Positions 42,253 to 54,657 of a stretch of 64,000 nt of DNA are shown one piece after another. How positions within the stretch are numbered: position 1 is the first letter of the stretch; every line of letters begins with the position of its first letter. Made by a program: the position numbers and the translations under genes. The notes below the pieces were generated by a model. That model saw only the letters and a list, made by a program, of their open reading frames with translations, searched no databases and was not told where the DNA came from. The stretch is taken from the NCBI RefSeq assembly GCF_000165425.1, contig NW_001799244.1:64118-128117 (forward strand), in the 5' to 3' direction. This stretch comes from Paramecium tetraurelia. Lineage: Eukaryota > Ciliophora > Oligohymenophorea > Peniculida > Parameciidae.

Positions 42253-45198
42253 ATGAACAAGTCTGATACTACTCACAATTAAGAGAACATTGATCCAAAT
42301 ATAGTTAGAAACTCTGTTTCTCAATAAAAAAAATTTACAAGAAGTTCAGGTCAAAAAACACCTTGGAGTGCTAAGTAATATTCTCTTTAAATTTCGATTA
42401 GCACTGGAGAAATAAGTCATTCAACCAATGACGATATTGAGATTTCTTGTTTCCAAGTAGGACCGACTAAAATATCTTCACTTTCGACCAATTAGGCTCT
42501 GATATGTCAAACAAGATTAGAGTAATATTTGACTTCAAATAATGTTCCTGATATCCTATCATACTTAGATGAATTTGAAGATCTTGATTGGGTTAAATAA
42601 AATTATGTTACTCATATAATCGAATTAATCGTAAAACAAGAGAGAGAATATTTAAAATAGAGGATTGTTGGATTAACTGCAATATTGACAAGCAAATGTT
42701 ATTTACTCAATAGATAAATCATCAAGATGATATTTAGTGTGTCATCTAGGATTGGTTCACAAGAAGGTTTCTATGCTTTACATGAAATATAAAACCTTAT
42801 GGAGACAATGATTTTCTAGGAGGAACTTCAGTAATACAATTAGAAACAATACTACCCTCTTATTGTATATTGTCATACACATCAATTATTGTATTGGGGA
42901 TTGGCTGGAGAATGCTGGGAATTACTAAAACTCAAATTAACCAAATAAATTGATGAGTCAGTCAAGGATGAATTTGAAAAGACAGCATAGAAAATCTGTG
43001 ATATGCTTTTGAGATAATTAATAGAATTAAGTAGTTCAAATAATTAATGGTATCCAATTTTCAATTAAGTCTTATACGAAGGTGTCATTAATTTGCATCC
43101 AACTGATATATTCTTTAATAAACTCATTGATTATGCTTTCAGGAAGTCTCAAGTTGAAATGGCAGAATATCTGCTGGTATTTATGAGAGATCAAGCCAAA
43201 ATTCAGCCCACTATTGTTACTATAAACACAATGATCGACTAATACTTTAAGAACAACCAGAGAGAAAAGGCTTGGAAGACTTTTGAAAATCTTAAATTGA
43301 CCTAAACAAAGCCAGATAATTTTACATACACAACTCTTATTAATGGTTTAAAGAATTCGGATAATATGGATTTGAAATTGGCATTCTCATTATTTGAAGA
43401 ATACAAATAATACAACCAGCCAGATCAAATCATTTATAATTGTCTTTTAGATGCATGTATTAATGCAGGAGACTTGAATCGAGGCTTCTAATTGTTAAAT
43501 GAGATGAAATAATCTTAAACCATTTAATTAGATGAGATTACATATAATACATTGATAAAAGGATGTGGAAGAAAGAAGAGATTGAATGATGCTCTAAATT
43601 TGTTTGAAGAAATGAAATTAATAGGAATTAAACCAAATAGAATTAGTTTCAATTCTTTACTTGATTCTTGTGTTAAGTGTAATAAAATGAATATTGCATG
43701 GAGATATTTTGAAGAAATGAGAAAACAATATGGCATTTTCCCTGATAATTTTACTTATAGCATTTTAGTTAATGGAATTAAAACCAATCACTCAAATAGA
43801 GATGAATTATTGAGGGCTATAACTCTATTGGAATAGATTCAAGAGACTGGGTAATTCAAGCCAGATGAAATTCTGTATAATTCATTAATTGATGCTTGTG
43901 TTAAATTTAATGAGATCCAAAAAGGAATGGAATTATTTAGAGAAATGAAAAATAAACAAATTGAACCATCATCAGTTACTTATGGCATTTTAATTAAGGC
44001 ATATGGAAAATAGAATGATTTGAATGGGGCATTTAAGATATTTGAAGAAATGAAATAAAAGAAGATACCAATAAATGATGTTACTTATGGATGCTTGGTT
44101 GATGCATGTGTGAGGAATGATAGATTAGATCAAGCATTGTAGTTCATAGATCAAATGAAATCTTAAAATCTACCAATCAATACAGTTCTATATACAACAA
44201 TAATCAAAGGATTTTGTAAATTGAATTAAACTGAAGAAGCAATCAAGTATTTCGATCTCATGAAATAGTCACCAAAGACTTATCCCAATCTCATAACTTA
44301 TAATTCATTACTGGATGGAATGGTAAAGAATGGATTACTGAATTAAGCAGATAAACTATTTTAAGAATTAGTTGACTCTAAAATCAAACCTGATCTTATT
44401 ACTTTTAGTACCTTATTGAAAGGACATTGTAGAAAAGGCAACATGAAAAGACTCAATGAGACAGTATAAATCATGACAGGTTTACAAATTAGTCCTGATG
44501 AGTCTTTGTTACAATTAATATTGGAAGCTTGTCTCAATCAATAGTAGTATCATATAGGAGTTCAGATATTTGACCAGTTTTGTCATTAGATTCCTTAATC
44601 CACTCAATTGTTATTGACAATCATCAGATTGCATTGTTTAGATAAGAAATTAGTCTAGGCAATGTCATTATTGAATCGTTTATACTAATTAATGGACGAA
44701 AATAGAGTTTAGCACTAATTTTTAGAATAAACAATTAATTCCTTATTATTGTATTAGTTGGACGAATAAGTTTATCCAATAGTTACTAACATAGTAATAA
44801 TAGCCTTAAAAATGGAGTTTAATATATCTAATTTGGAGACCCTAATATCTAGTAAAAATTCTTAATTAACCACGCTGTTATAAAACACTAGTCAACTTCC
44901 ATGTAATAAGTTACTGCAGATAATACCTGAATTGGCGAACGAGGATTAGAATGCATGCAGAGAGTATGTTAGGAAGAACAGCAAGAACGGTCTTAAAGAG
45001 CCATTGAATGAATAATTTGGGTAGGTATTTTTGTAATGTAACAACAATAATAAAAAGAGTAAGGTTTAAGAACGATCATCACCATTCAACAATGAGAACA
45101 AAGAGAACGTCTACCATCCAAAGCGGTAGTATAATAATTATGCAAAGAACGATTTGGATGAGTTCATGCCGAACAAACAATACGCAAGGAGAAGATGA
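42253..45198 (+). CDS. Pentatricopeptide repeat (PPR) protein
   Basis: Intronless, 981 residues. From about residue 315 to 745 roughly twelve tandem 35-residue P-type PPR motifs run almost without gaps (TYNTLIKGCGRKKRLNDAL, SFNSLLDSCVKCNKMNIAW, TYGILIKAYGKQNDLNGAF). PPR proteins bind single-stranded RNA one base per repeat and mostly act on mitochondrial or plastid transcripts. The N-terminal 300 residues are partly helical and begin with S/T/N/Q-rich sequence rather than a classical presequence, so mitochondrial targeting is uncertain. The C-terminal ~90 residues are N/K/Q-rich and end in RRR. No PPR-linked catalytic domain (SMR, DYW, PRORP nuclease) is fused. Confidence 0.93.
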
Positions 45199-45219
45199 TT
45201 AATTAATTAATATTATAAA

Positions 45220-46446
45220 ATGAATAATGATCAATCATTAGAAGACATTGACTAATTTATTCATTCTTATGCACCGCAACAGTCTATCCCAAATATTCTT
45301 TCGCAAGCCATCACGTAAGATTAACTTCTGGTCCAAAATGTAAGGTTATTACAACAATTGCATGAACAACAATCGATTTTGAATCTTTAAAGTTTAATGT
45401 TCCTCAATCCAATGGTGCAAACATAAGTGAACCACGAAAGTAAGAAGATAAAAAAAACAAATAAAAGCATCTAAGTTATCCCCTCTACGACAAATGTAAA
45501 GGAAAATGCACAGCATCTCTTAGAAATTAAAGGAAATGTCAAAAATGCATATATAAAGAAAATAACTTCGTTGTTGAGTGTGGAGGGTGACAAATTGCTT
45601 GATGATGACTTTCAAGAGGATCTGGAAATTGAGAGTTGTTCCGACCTCCACAAGTAGGATAAATTGAGTGGACTGTTGAACTCTAACAATGACTAAACTC
45701 AAGTGAAACAAAAAGGAAGGTAAAGTGCCAAAATGTCAAGACTTCGTAAAAAAGTGTATCTGAAACTTTTGGAGAAGAAGGTATGTTATTGCATCTAAGT
45801 CAGGTTTCAGATCTGGATTAGCAGATATCGGAATACAAGAAAACAACCCGGCAATCCTTTGAATATTTGACTCAAATCTTGCAATCGCATCCCATCCTCA
45901 ATAGCATGATAATAGGGAATTCGGCGGCAATTGATTAGGTAATGGAATGCTCATCTCCAGAGTAAGCCCAATTGATCCTCGACTCCTATATTGTAAGCAT
46001 CCAAATAAATGTAGATGAGATATGGCATATGTGGAATCAAGAGAAGGGATTACTTCAAATATGCCGTAAAAAATATACAGAAGAACTTTTTGAAGGGGAA
46101 CTATGGTCTGCTGCTGATGAGTTGGAATAATCGAGTACATAATTGTAAGAGACTTTGACTTATGAGTAGATGATCAAGAGTTTAATCAGTACGTGGAAAT
46201 CGTGAAGGAAGAGGCCAAGTTGGAAGACGATAATCAAGTGTATAAGGTACTGCCTACAGTTGATCGGATGCTGAATCATCGAAGATTGTCCTAATAGTAC
46301 ACTTAACAGTATTAATCATAGGCTATTGTTGAAATTCAATTAGGACATCAGAAATTTGAGATCCCTCCAACAAGAAGTGGAAGAAACAGTAAATTAATTT
46401 ACTTAAAGCTTAAGTCCCACTCAGCATTTAGATTTCATCAAGTTGA
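45220..46446 (+). CDS. bZIP-like transcription factor
   Basis: 386 residues after introns of 23, 23 and 20 nt (sum exact). Residues ~163-215 form a basic leucine-zipper: KGRQSAKMSRLRKKVYLKLLE, then VSDLDQQISEYKKTTRQ. It matches the CREB3/HAC1 type core NRxSAxxSRxRKK except that the nearly invariant Asn is Gly. Upstream is a Q-rich acidic region; downstream a helical E/L/Q-rich stretch (EELFEGELWSAADELEQ). The second intron choice near 46190 (GTACG...AAG) restores the frame; two other GTA...TAG candidates in this region would give a less protein-like reading. The final 20-nt intron and the 3' end are less certain. Probably nuclear. Confidence 0.72.
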
Positions 46447-46526
46447 TAGAGAAATAAGGAAGTTTTAATAGATATACCAAATGATTATTATAAAGTCATT
46501 AAAAATTTTTGGTTTTCTCTTAATAC

Positions 46527-47685
46527 ATGTCATCCATTTTAAACAGCATTGCTAAAATGAGATATAAAACAAAAGTATCAATATGATTTGAGTGTTGTTA
46601 GGCCGTATTTTCAGGAGTGACAGACGTTGTAGTTGTAGATCAGGGGGAGGAGAAGTATGCATCAACTCCTTTCAATGTGAAGTTTGGTAAATTGAAATTC
46701 TTAAATGCTGGAGAGGAATTGGTTATTGAGAGTATATTATAAATCCGATTGCATAGCATTGAATATAAAAGAGAAATCAACCATCAAATAGATGAGTTTG
46801 ATAAAATTAGTAATTTTCATAAACGGAGAGAAAAGGGATGACATCCAATTTTACTTGGATGACGATTAGATAGGCCATTTTGCATATGACTAGAAGGCAG
46901 ATATAGAGGAACTTAAATAGAAATATTTGGAACAGACAAAACAAAATATGAATCTACAGCAATAACAGGAATCTAAATTGATTCCATAAAATAAATTCTT
47001 AGTTTTGTCTAGAGTGCCTACTTCAAAAACCATTCAAAGTTTAAAGTTAAAGCATGGATTAAACACAATTACTTATGAAGTGGAGTGCAAGAGGTTGGGT
47101 TTGTAACATATTGAATGTCAATTGTTTATGATAAAATAAAACCAGAAGATTTTCATAAGTGACATCGATGGAACCATTACTAAATCTCCAACAAAAGGTA
47201 TGATTCTATCTACATTCGGAAGAGATTACACATAAGATCACATATGTGAGTTTTACAATAGGCTCACTTAGAGGAATTATCTTATTTTATACATGTCTGC
47301 TCGATCGATGGTATAATACGAAAGTACCAAAGAATATCTGCTCAGATAATAACAATAGGGTATCTAATTACCTCCAGGCCCACTGTTTTTGTCTCCCTAA
47401 GAACTATTAGAGGCTTTTACTATAGAGGTTATCAAGAAACAGACTGACATTCTTAAGTCACAAATGTTAAACGATTTGGTCTTCACCATAGGAGTAACTG
47501 GGACAATTTAAGGTGGAATGGGAGATAGATTGAACGATATTCAAGCATACAAGATGGCCAATATCGAATATGAAAGGATATTACTGATAAATAAGAAGGG
47601 GGAGATAGTTCGAGTGAATAATGAAATGAAAGAAGAAAAATTCACTATAAAAGAAATTATTTAAAAGATGGATTAAATTTTCTGA
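46527..47685 (+). CDS. Compact lipin (Mg2+-dependent phosphatidate phosphatase)
   Basis: Converts phosphatidate to diacylglycerol at the ER, and with its product controls membrane and storage lipid synthesis. 368 residues after introns of 27 and 25 nt. N-LIP: AVFSGVTDVVVVDQ and STPFNVKFGKLKFL. C-LIP/LNS2: FISDIDGTITKS with the catalytic DxDxT, GRDYTQDHICEFYNRLTQRNYLILYMSAR, and GDRLNDIQAYK. Only ~80 residues separate the two parts, against several hundred in yeast and animal lipins, so the regulatory middle is absent. All catalytic residues are kept. It starts 80 bp after the bZIP stop; an ATG ten codons further in is also possible. Confidence 0.92.
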
Positions 47686-47716
47686 ATTTATTTAAATAAT
47701 TACACAATTAATTAAA

Positions 47717-49402
47717 ATGTCTGCTGTGGGTATTCGTGGTGAAAGAGATCAAGGACAAGATGTTCGTACAAGTAATGTAACTGCCGTCATGGCCATTGCA
47801 AATGTAGTCAAAACTAGTCTTGGACCATAAGGATTGGATAAGATGTTAGTAGATGAAATTGGAGATGTTGTAATCACAAATGATGGAGCAACTATTCTCA
47901 AATAATTGGAAGTTGAGCATCCAGCTGCTAAAGTCATTGTCGAGTTGAGTTAATTGTAAGACAAGGAAGTCGGTGATGGTACTACATCCGTTGTTGTATT
48001 GGCTGCTGAATTGCTTAAGCGAGCTAATGAATTAATTAAAATTAAGGTGCATCCTACCACCATTATATCCGGTTACAAATTAGCTGCCAGATAGGCTGTC
48101 AAATATATCCAATCTCATTTAGTGCACAAAATCACTGAAGATGACACTGAGATATTGATCAATGCAGCCAAAACTTCCATGAATAGCAAAGTTATTGGTC
48201 CAGAAAGTCACATCTTTGCTAAATTAGCAGTCGATGCAGTCAGACTAGTCAAAACTTAAGGTGCAATCTCAGGAAAACCTAAATATCCCATCCAATCTAT
48301 TAATATTGTTAAAAGTCATGGACAATCCTCCAATCAATCTGAATTGGTCAAAGGATACGTTATCCAATTACAAAGAGCTTCATAATAAATGGTAACCAAA
48401 GTTAAGAATGCCAAAGTTGCTTGTTTAGATATCAATTTGAACAAATTCAAAATGTAGATGGGAGTTTAAATTTTGGTTGATGATCCAAACAATCTTGAGA
48501 AGATCAGAAAGAAGGAAATGGATGTTTTGAAAGAAAGAATCTAATTATTATTGTCAGCAGGAGCCAACGTGATCCTAACATCAAAAGGAATGGATGATTT
48601 AGCTAATAAATACTTGGTTGAGGCGGGAGCTATTGGATTAAGAAGAGTCCCAAAGGATCATCTAAGGAGAATTGCTAAAGCAACAGGTGCAAAGGTTATT
48701 ACTACCTTCGCAAACGAAGAAACTGGAGAGTCCTTTGATGCATCCAGTTTAGGAGAAGCTGAAGTATGATTGTATAATAACAATAGGAAGTTTACGAAGA
48801 AGCCATAGGAGACAATGATTACATATTTTTCAAGGGAATGAAAAGAGAATAATCAGCAAGTATCATCCTCAGAGGTGCAAATGAATTGATGACTGATGAA
48901 ATAGAGAGATCTATACATGATTCATTGTGTGTTGTTAAAAGAACCTTGGAATCTGGTTCAGTCGTAGCTGGAGGTGGAGCTGTCGAAATGGCCTTAAGCA
49001 TTTATTTGGATGATTATTCGAGAACTCTTGACACAACTGAACAAATTGCTGTTGCCGAATTCGCTGAAGCTTTGACTGCTATTCCAAAGATATTGGCTAC
49101 CAATGCTGCCAAAGATTCAATTGATTTGATCAGCAAATTGAGAGTTTTACATAGCAAATCTTAATAACTCTAAGTGGATGAGAAGGGATTTAAGTACAGT
49201 GGACTAGATCTGATTAAAGGAGAGGTTAGACACAATTTGAGACACGGAGTTCTTGAACCAACAGTGAGCAAAGTGAAATCATTGAAGTAAAATACAAACA
49301 TATATTGTTAGGTTTGCAACAGAGGCTGCTATTACAATATTGAGAATAGATGACATGATTAAATTAGAACCAAAGAAGGAGTAAATGCCAGGTAGACATT
49401 GA
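47717..49402 (+). CDS. CCT1: Chaperonin CCT subunit alpha (TCP-1 alpha)
   Basis: One of eight subunits of the cytosolic group II chaperonin ring that folds actin and tubulin. 545 residues after introns of 23 and 25 nt, the usual family length. Motifs: [28 protein letters not shown], the ATP site [26 protein letters not shown], and the ATPase-side VVAGGGAVE. Subunit identity rests on [10 protein letters not shown] and the C-terminal [17 protein letters not shown], both typical of alpha. Very highly conserved and without any frame break, a useful contrast with the interrupted genes nearby. Confidence 0.95.
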
Positions 49403-49607
49403 GTTATGATAAGTATAATAAATAATTATATGCATAATATTATTAATGAAAGTCCATTCAAGGATGTTAATAAATACTTACTCATTTTGGTGCTTATTTC
49501 TAGTTTACTTGAAAATATTTAATTAACCTAGAATCAACTCTAAAATTAATAGAGCTTTATTAATCAAAATAAGGAATCCAACAAATCGTTTAATTATTTT
49601 AATAAGA

Positions 49608-50373
49608 ATGAATCGAAGAATTATCACAGAAGTTGGAGATTCTAATCGCAAAGATCTCAAAGATGAGTGTAATGCAAATGAGTATAATTTCATCTCGAAT
49701 AAACGTTATCTACACTTGAAATCCAATGCAAGTGAATCTGCGGTTGAATTGAAAAGACAAAGTAGAATTAATCCAATGGCATTTCAATAAGAGAATGTTT
49801 CCATAGATTAAACGAAGTTATACTCTATGGCGAAACTGTCCCTTCAAGGATAAACTGAATAGCTGAAGAATTGCTAATGGTAGGATCTCAATCTACAAAA
49901 AAAGAGTTCTTGCTTATTCAAGAATTTAGACAAATTAGAACATAAAATTTTTGTTAATCAAGGTATTTATAATAATTCTAAAAGATTGAGATTAATTTAC
50001 AAAGAGAAGAAGTTAGTTGCTGAAATAACTAATGTAAATAAAACAAAGTGATAGGAGTAAGTCGAATTATAACTTGTAGATTAAAGATGGTGAGAAAATT
50101 GAAACGATCCTTCAAGTGCGATCGATAATGAATGCTGAAGGGAGGTTGGAATAATAGTAGAGAAGATTTTAGATACAAAATCAATCTGTCTTAAGAATGA
50201 GATAAAGATTGGCTAGTTGTTTGGAACAGAGTCAAGATAGAAGCTTGAGTAGATTGAATATGAATTTCTCCGCTTTGACGATACAGAGAAAAGAGCTGAT
50301 AAATAAAAATAGCTCTTAATTAAGAATAAGAATGTAATAAAATTGTTGTAACAAAGAAATAAATACTAATTGA
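49608..50373 (+). CDS. Orphan basic coiled protein, tandem paralogue 1
   Basis: 245 residues after a 28-nt intron (GTATT...TTGAG). Start MNRRIITEVGDSNRKDLKDE. Rich in K, R, Q, L and S; the C-terminal half is helical (SIMNAEGRLEQQQRRFQIQN). It resembles the next gene at both ends, so the two are a tandem duplicate, but the middle has diverged strongly. No domain recognised. The intron is inferred from the need to avoid a TGA and to keep the paralogous C-terminal block. Confidence 0.6.
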
Positions 50374-50397
50374 TTAATTATATATATTATATATATA

Positions 50398-51249
50398 ATG
50401 AATAGACTATTGATTACGGAATTAGGAGATACAATGAGAACAGAAATGAAAAGAGATTTAAATAAGACTATTAAGTCGAACAGAACTATACTGAAAACCT
50501 CATTTCCAGAAATAAAGAATAATTTTTGTAGTTCTGCTCTTCTTACCGAGATCGACAAAACTTAGAACCCACTCTACTAAAAAAGTCTTTCTGATTAGGC
50601 ACTTCTAAATCTGTCTAAGGTTGCCAATCTTTCTTTGTTTGGGCCTAAAAATAGACAGAGTTTGGAAAATCACTTAAGAGATGATCTATAAATTAAGAAG
50701 TAGAAGGATTATTTAAATTTATGTTTGGACAAGTAGGTTGATAGAATTCTTGATGATAAGAGTATTAGAATTGAAATAATATTAGATTTGATGAGCAAAA
50801 GGAAGAGACAGTTACTGAATGAGTTGAAGAAGTTGGAAGCCAGAACAAAGTTGAAACATTTTCATCACATCCCAACGGAGTAGTCTTAATTTAGTTCTCT
50901 GATTGAGGACAACGACAGAGGGATGAAGTTGATGTCGATAGTAAATGCTGAAGGTAAGTTATTATAATTGAAGAGAAGATACGAAAAGCAGTAATTGGTG
51001 GATTTGAAAACGAAACAATAAGTGAAACTGAATTATTTCAACTTCAAAGAAAATCAGATTAGGAACATCGAAGCTTTGAAAATAATGGAGCATAAGGATA
51101 TGGAGAGTGATGTTAAGGATATTTTTATGAACAAAGATTTGTCCGAAATCAGATTCAGTGAAAGATTGAATGAGAAACATGTAAAAGAGACTGAACAAAT
51201 TTGGAAGTAGCATCACTTTCCTCAACATAGGAAATGGCTATCAAATTGA
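50398..51249 (+). CDS. Orphan basic coiled protein, tandem paralogue 2
   Basis: Intronless, 283 residues. Start MNRLLITELGDTMRTEMKRD parallels the start of the preceding gene position by position, and SIVNAEGKLLQLKRRYEKQQL parallels its SIMNAEGRL block. Mostly alpha-helical by composition, with charged heptads (EIRFSERLNEKHVKETEQIW) near the end. Only 24 bp separate the stop of paralogue 1 from this ATG. No function can be assigned. Confidence 0.65.
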
Positions 51250-51280
51250 TTAAATATATATTAAAATTAAATTGATAAAA

Positions 51281-53295
51281 ATGACAAGGGCGATTAATCT
51301 AAAATTATAAGATAAGTTGATTCTCATAGAAATGGCAAATGAAGCTACTCTGAGTGATCTTTACAAAAGAGTAATAATTCAATTTAAGACATAGATCAAA
51401 GAGCATCCTCTCACTCCAAATCCAAATTAACTGATTGGACTCAAAACTGTATCAGGAGCCTTGACTTTAGATTATATTCTCTCAAGACCTGAAGATAGGA
51501 GTATAAAATAATAATGATTAGGTTTGTTACAATTAAATAAATTGAAGTAGAATGAGTGGTTGGTAGGAATTTATAAGTAATAAACAGGATAGTTAAGTTT
51601 GAAAGATTTTGTATTTGAAAAATGCATAGGAAAAGGAGGAACCTCAGAAGTATATTTGATAAGACATAAAGGAAATGCAAGACTGTACGCACTCAAAATG
51701 ATAAAAAAGCATTACATTACAGATTGCAGACGTTTAGAATAGGTATTGAGAGAAAAGAAAATATTATCCAATGTATTAAATTAAAGTCCATTTATTGTAC
51801 CATTGTATGCAACATTTGCCACTCGAGAACACTTGTGCTTCTTGATGGAATACAGTCCAGGAGGGGAGATGTTCTTCCACCTCTAAAATTATAGATTTAC
51901 AGAGGAAGAAGCCAAGAAGTACTTTTGTGAAGTGATTTGCACATTGGAAGAGTTACATAAACATAAAGTGCTCTATCGAGATTTAAAGGTATTATTACAA
52001 TTGATTATAATAGCCAGAGAATATCTTAATTGATATTCGAGGTCACATTTAATTGACAGATTTCGGTCTATCAAAGTTGGATTTGATGAATGAAGATGTT
52101 ACACACAGTTTTTGTGGTTCTCCTGAGTACATGCCTCCAGAAATAGTCAGGTATATCTATTGACTATTCTAGTCGTTAAGGATATTCATACCCAGCAGAC
52201 TTTTACACCTTGGGTTGTCTCTTACATGAGTTGTTATTAGGATTACCACCACATTATTCTTAAAACACTGAAGAGATCTTTTAGAAGATAATTAATGAGG
52301 AGTTGGAGTTACCAGATGACCTTACAGAAGAAGTAACTGAACTATTAATAGATCTATTGGAAAAGGATGTCAATAAGCGAATCAAGGACTTCAAAGTGTT
52401 GAAAAAGTATCAATGGTTAAGTGATGTGAATTGGGAAATTATCAAAAACAAACAATTAGAAATGCCTATTGAAATAGATATATATGAAACTCATATTCAT
52501 GGAGAATTCTTAAAGGTGGATGTTGCTGAATTTAATTAAAAAAACGAAACTGGTGATTTGAAACCTTAAGATGATTTGTTCGAGTTCTTTCATTACATTA
52601 ATCCTATGTATTAGGATTAATTCTTGTTAGAATCAAAATAATAGAATGTCAAAAACAGAGCTTCAAGTGATATGATAATTGAGAAGAAATAAAAATTAGG
52701 ACTAAATGACAGATAGTCGAATGTCAATCCAACTCAATTAAAGAAGTGCAATTCTATCAAATAATCTTTGAAGTCTGCTAGTTCTCCAAGAATAAGTAAT
52801 TAATTATTTAGTACTGGCCATCATAGTACTCAAAATTCGCCCAAGAAACAGCTACAACTCAATTTATAAGATATTGACAACCAATTAAACATGAAAACGC
52901 CAAAATAACCCAAATCCCTAGCTGGAACAACTCCAACAGCTGCAACTTTGGCACTGCTGAGAAAGAGTTTCTAGACTCTATTGAAGAAGGCTCCATAATT
53001 AAGGAATCAAGATAATAATCCCACTTTAAGAACTCTGTTATCAGAAAGGTCTTTAATGGATAGGAATTATGTTAATCATATTAATTATAATTAGATTTAA
53101 AAAATATTACAATTATAACATAGCAGTCCCACCAATAGAGAATTGTCATAGAGGCCACCTCAATAATTGTAAAAAAGAATTTCAAGCACTTCCACCCATC
53201 TTAAATCCTAGTTATCATAGTTATCACTCTTTACTTTATCTTCATAAATTACTTAAAGGGGCAGTACCTCACATAGACCAAAACTCAAATAATGA
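51281..53295 (+). CDS. AGC-family Ser/Thr protein kinase
   Basis: 648 residues after introns of 21, 25 and 22 nt. Kinase domain at residues ~100-360: GKGGTSEVYLIRH, YALKMIKKHY, YRDLKPENILID, TDFGLSK, SFCGSPEYMPPEI and YTLGCLLHELLLGLPPHYS. The YRDLKPEN and CGSPEYMPPE forms and the ~30-residue upstream lead are of AGC type (PKA/S6K/PKC group). A true C-terminal hydrophobic motif FxxF is not obvious, but LFEFFHYINP sits near where it would be expected. The ~250-residue tail is S/Q/K-rich. A ~100-residue N-terminal region has no PH or C2 signature. All catalytic residues are present. Confidence 0.9.
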
Positions 53296-53693
53296 TAATA
53301 TTATTATATATATTTAAATATAAATTTATCCTTTAAATTCATCTGATTTGTCCATCCTTACATTTTAAGTCTCGTTTTGATATTATTTATTTATTTCAAG
53401 TCACTTATCAATCACTATTACTATGATATCTTATATTAATTTCTATCTGCTTGAAACAAAGAAACATCAAGAAAGCAATTACAATGTTTATTTGATCTAT
53501 CAATTTGATGAATCAATCAGACATAGATATAAATTTTAAAATTTCATTTTAAAAGTAGTTGAATACATCAATAAATATCAGTTATAATATGTTATTGAAA
53601 TATTTATATTAATTAGTAACAACTTTAATAATATATAAATTATTCAAACTTTTTTTAATTAAATTTATAATAAAAAATACTTAAATCACAACA
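53296..53693. other. AT-rich intergenic interval
   Basis: Between two + strand genes. Only short frames and A/T runs; nothing recognised. Confidence 0.5.
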
Positions 53694-54657
53694 ATGATTG
53701 ATGTGCAGCCTTCCTAGCAGAATTAATATTTAATTAAATCTTTACTCAAAAATTAAATCTTTACCTTAGATAAATAGGATTCGTTAAAGTATTAATAAAT
53801 TACAGCCCAATAATGTAATCAGCAATTTCATTGGACTATAGTAAGTGTGGACTAACTCTAAAATTTTACTTAGAAATACTCCTTAAGATTTGGAGAGTTT
53901 ATTTAAATTACTGCAAGCAGACCCTAAAACTAAAATCAACCTTTGAGCAAGGTACCTCTATTGATCCAATAGCCTGATAATTCAATTATTTCAGAGTAAA
54001 CTTTTACAAGCCTTAATGATAATTTAGTTAGAAAACAACCATGTGTCCTTTAAAGGGCTGATGACAATTTTTATTTAACAATAGAGAAAGATAAAATTAT
54101 ATTCATAGAACTCCCTAATCAAGGAAGCTATTTCTAAATTATACCCCTAAGTGAAAATGAATTAGAAATAAATAGACCTATAATTTAATTCCAATATGAA
54201 TATGAAATCAGGAATTACTATACTGGATATTCTCTAAATATTAAATAAGAAAATAGCATTCCCAACCATCTAAAATTAAGCGCAATAAGAAGTAATAAAC
54301 AAAGTGAGAAATGGCAGATAATATAAGATCAAAACTTCCATAACTAATTTTAAATTCTAAATTTAAGACATCAGATTTATATCAATACGAAAGACGACAA
54401 TACAAAGTAATTTTCAGTGAACCCACAAAATGTTAATTGGGAATTTTAAAGTACAAGATTAACCATATAAATTAGCAATTGGCGGTCAAAAATTTTCTTA
54501 TGGTGTTCCTTTTATTATTCAAAATTCCTCCACTAAATACTTTTTAACAATGGGTGTATTTAACTTAAAAAATATTATAAATTTTTAATAAGTAGTTAAA
54601 TAAAGTCAAAAACTAAAGCCAACATCATTATGGATAATTTTTTAACATTAAATTTGA
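53694..54657 (+). CDS. Beta-trefoil-like (MIR-like) orphan, one frame break
   Basis: About 320 residues if a one-base shift in the TTTT run at 54444-54447 is allowed. Repeating blocks of the form GxxIxIxxxxxxxYL/F run through it: FGEFIQITASRP, CVLQRADDNFYLTIEKDKIIF, SEKWQIIQDQ, and after the break IGGQKFSYGVPFIIQNSSTKYFLTMG. The pattern resembles MIR or other beta-trefoil repeats found in ligand-binding proteins, but no single family is certain. Without the shift the frame stays open far beyond 54657 because the code has one stop, which makes that reading misleading. Could also be a decaying gene. Confidence 0.45.
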
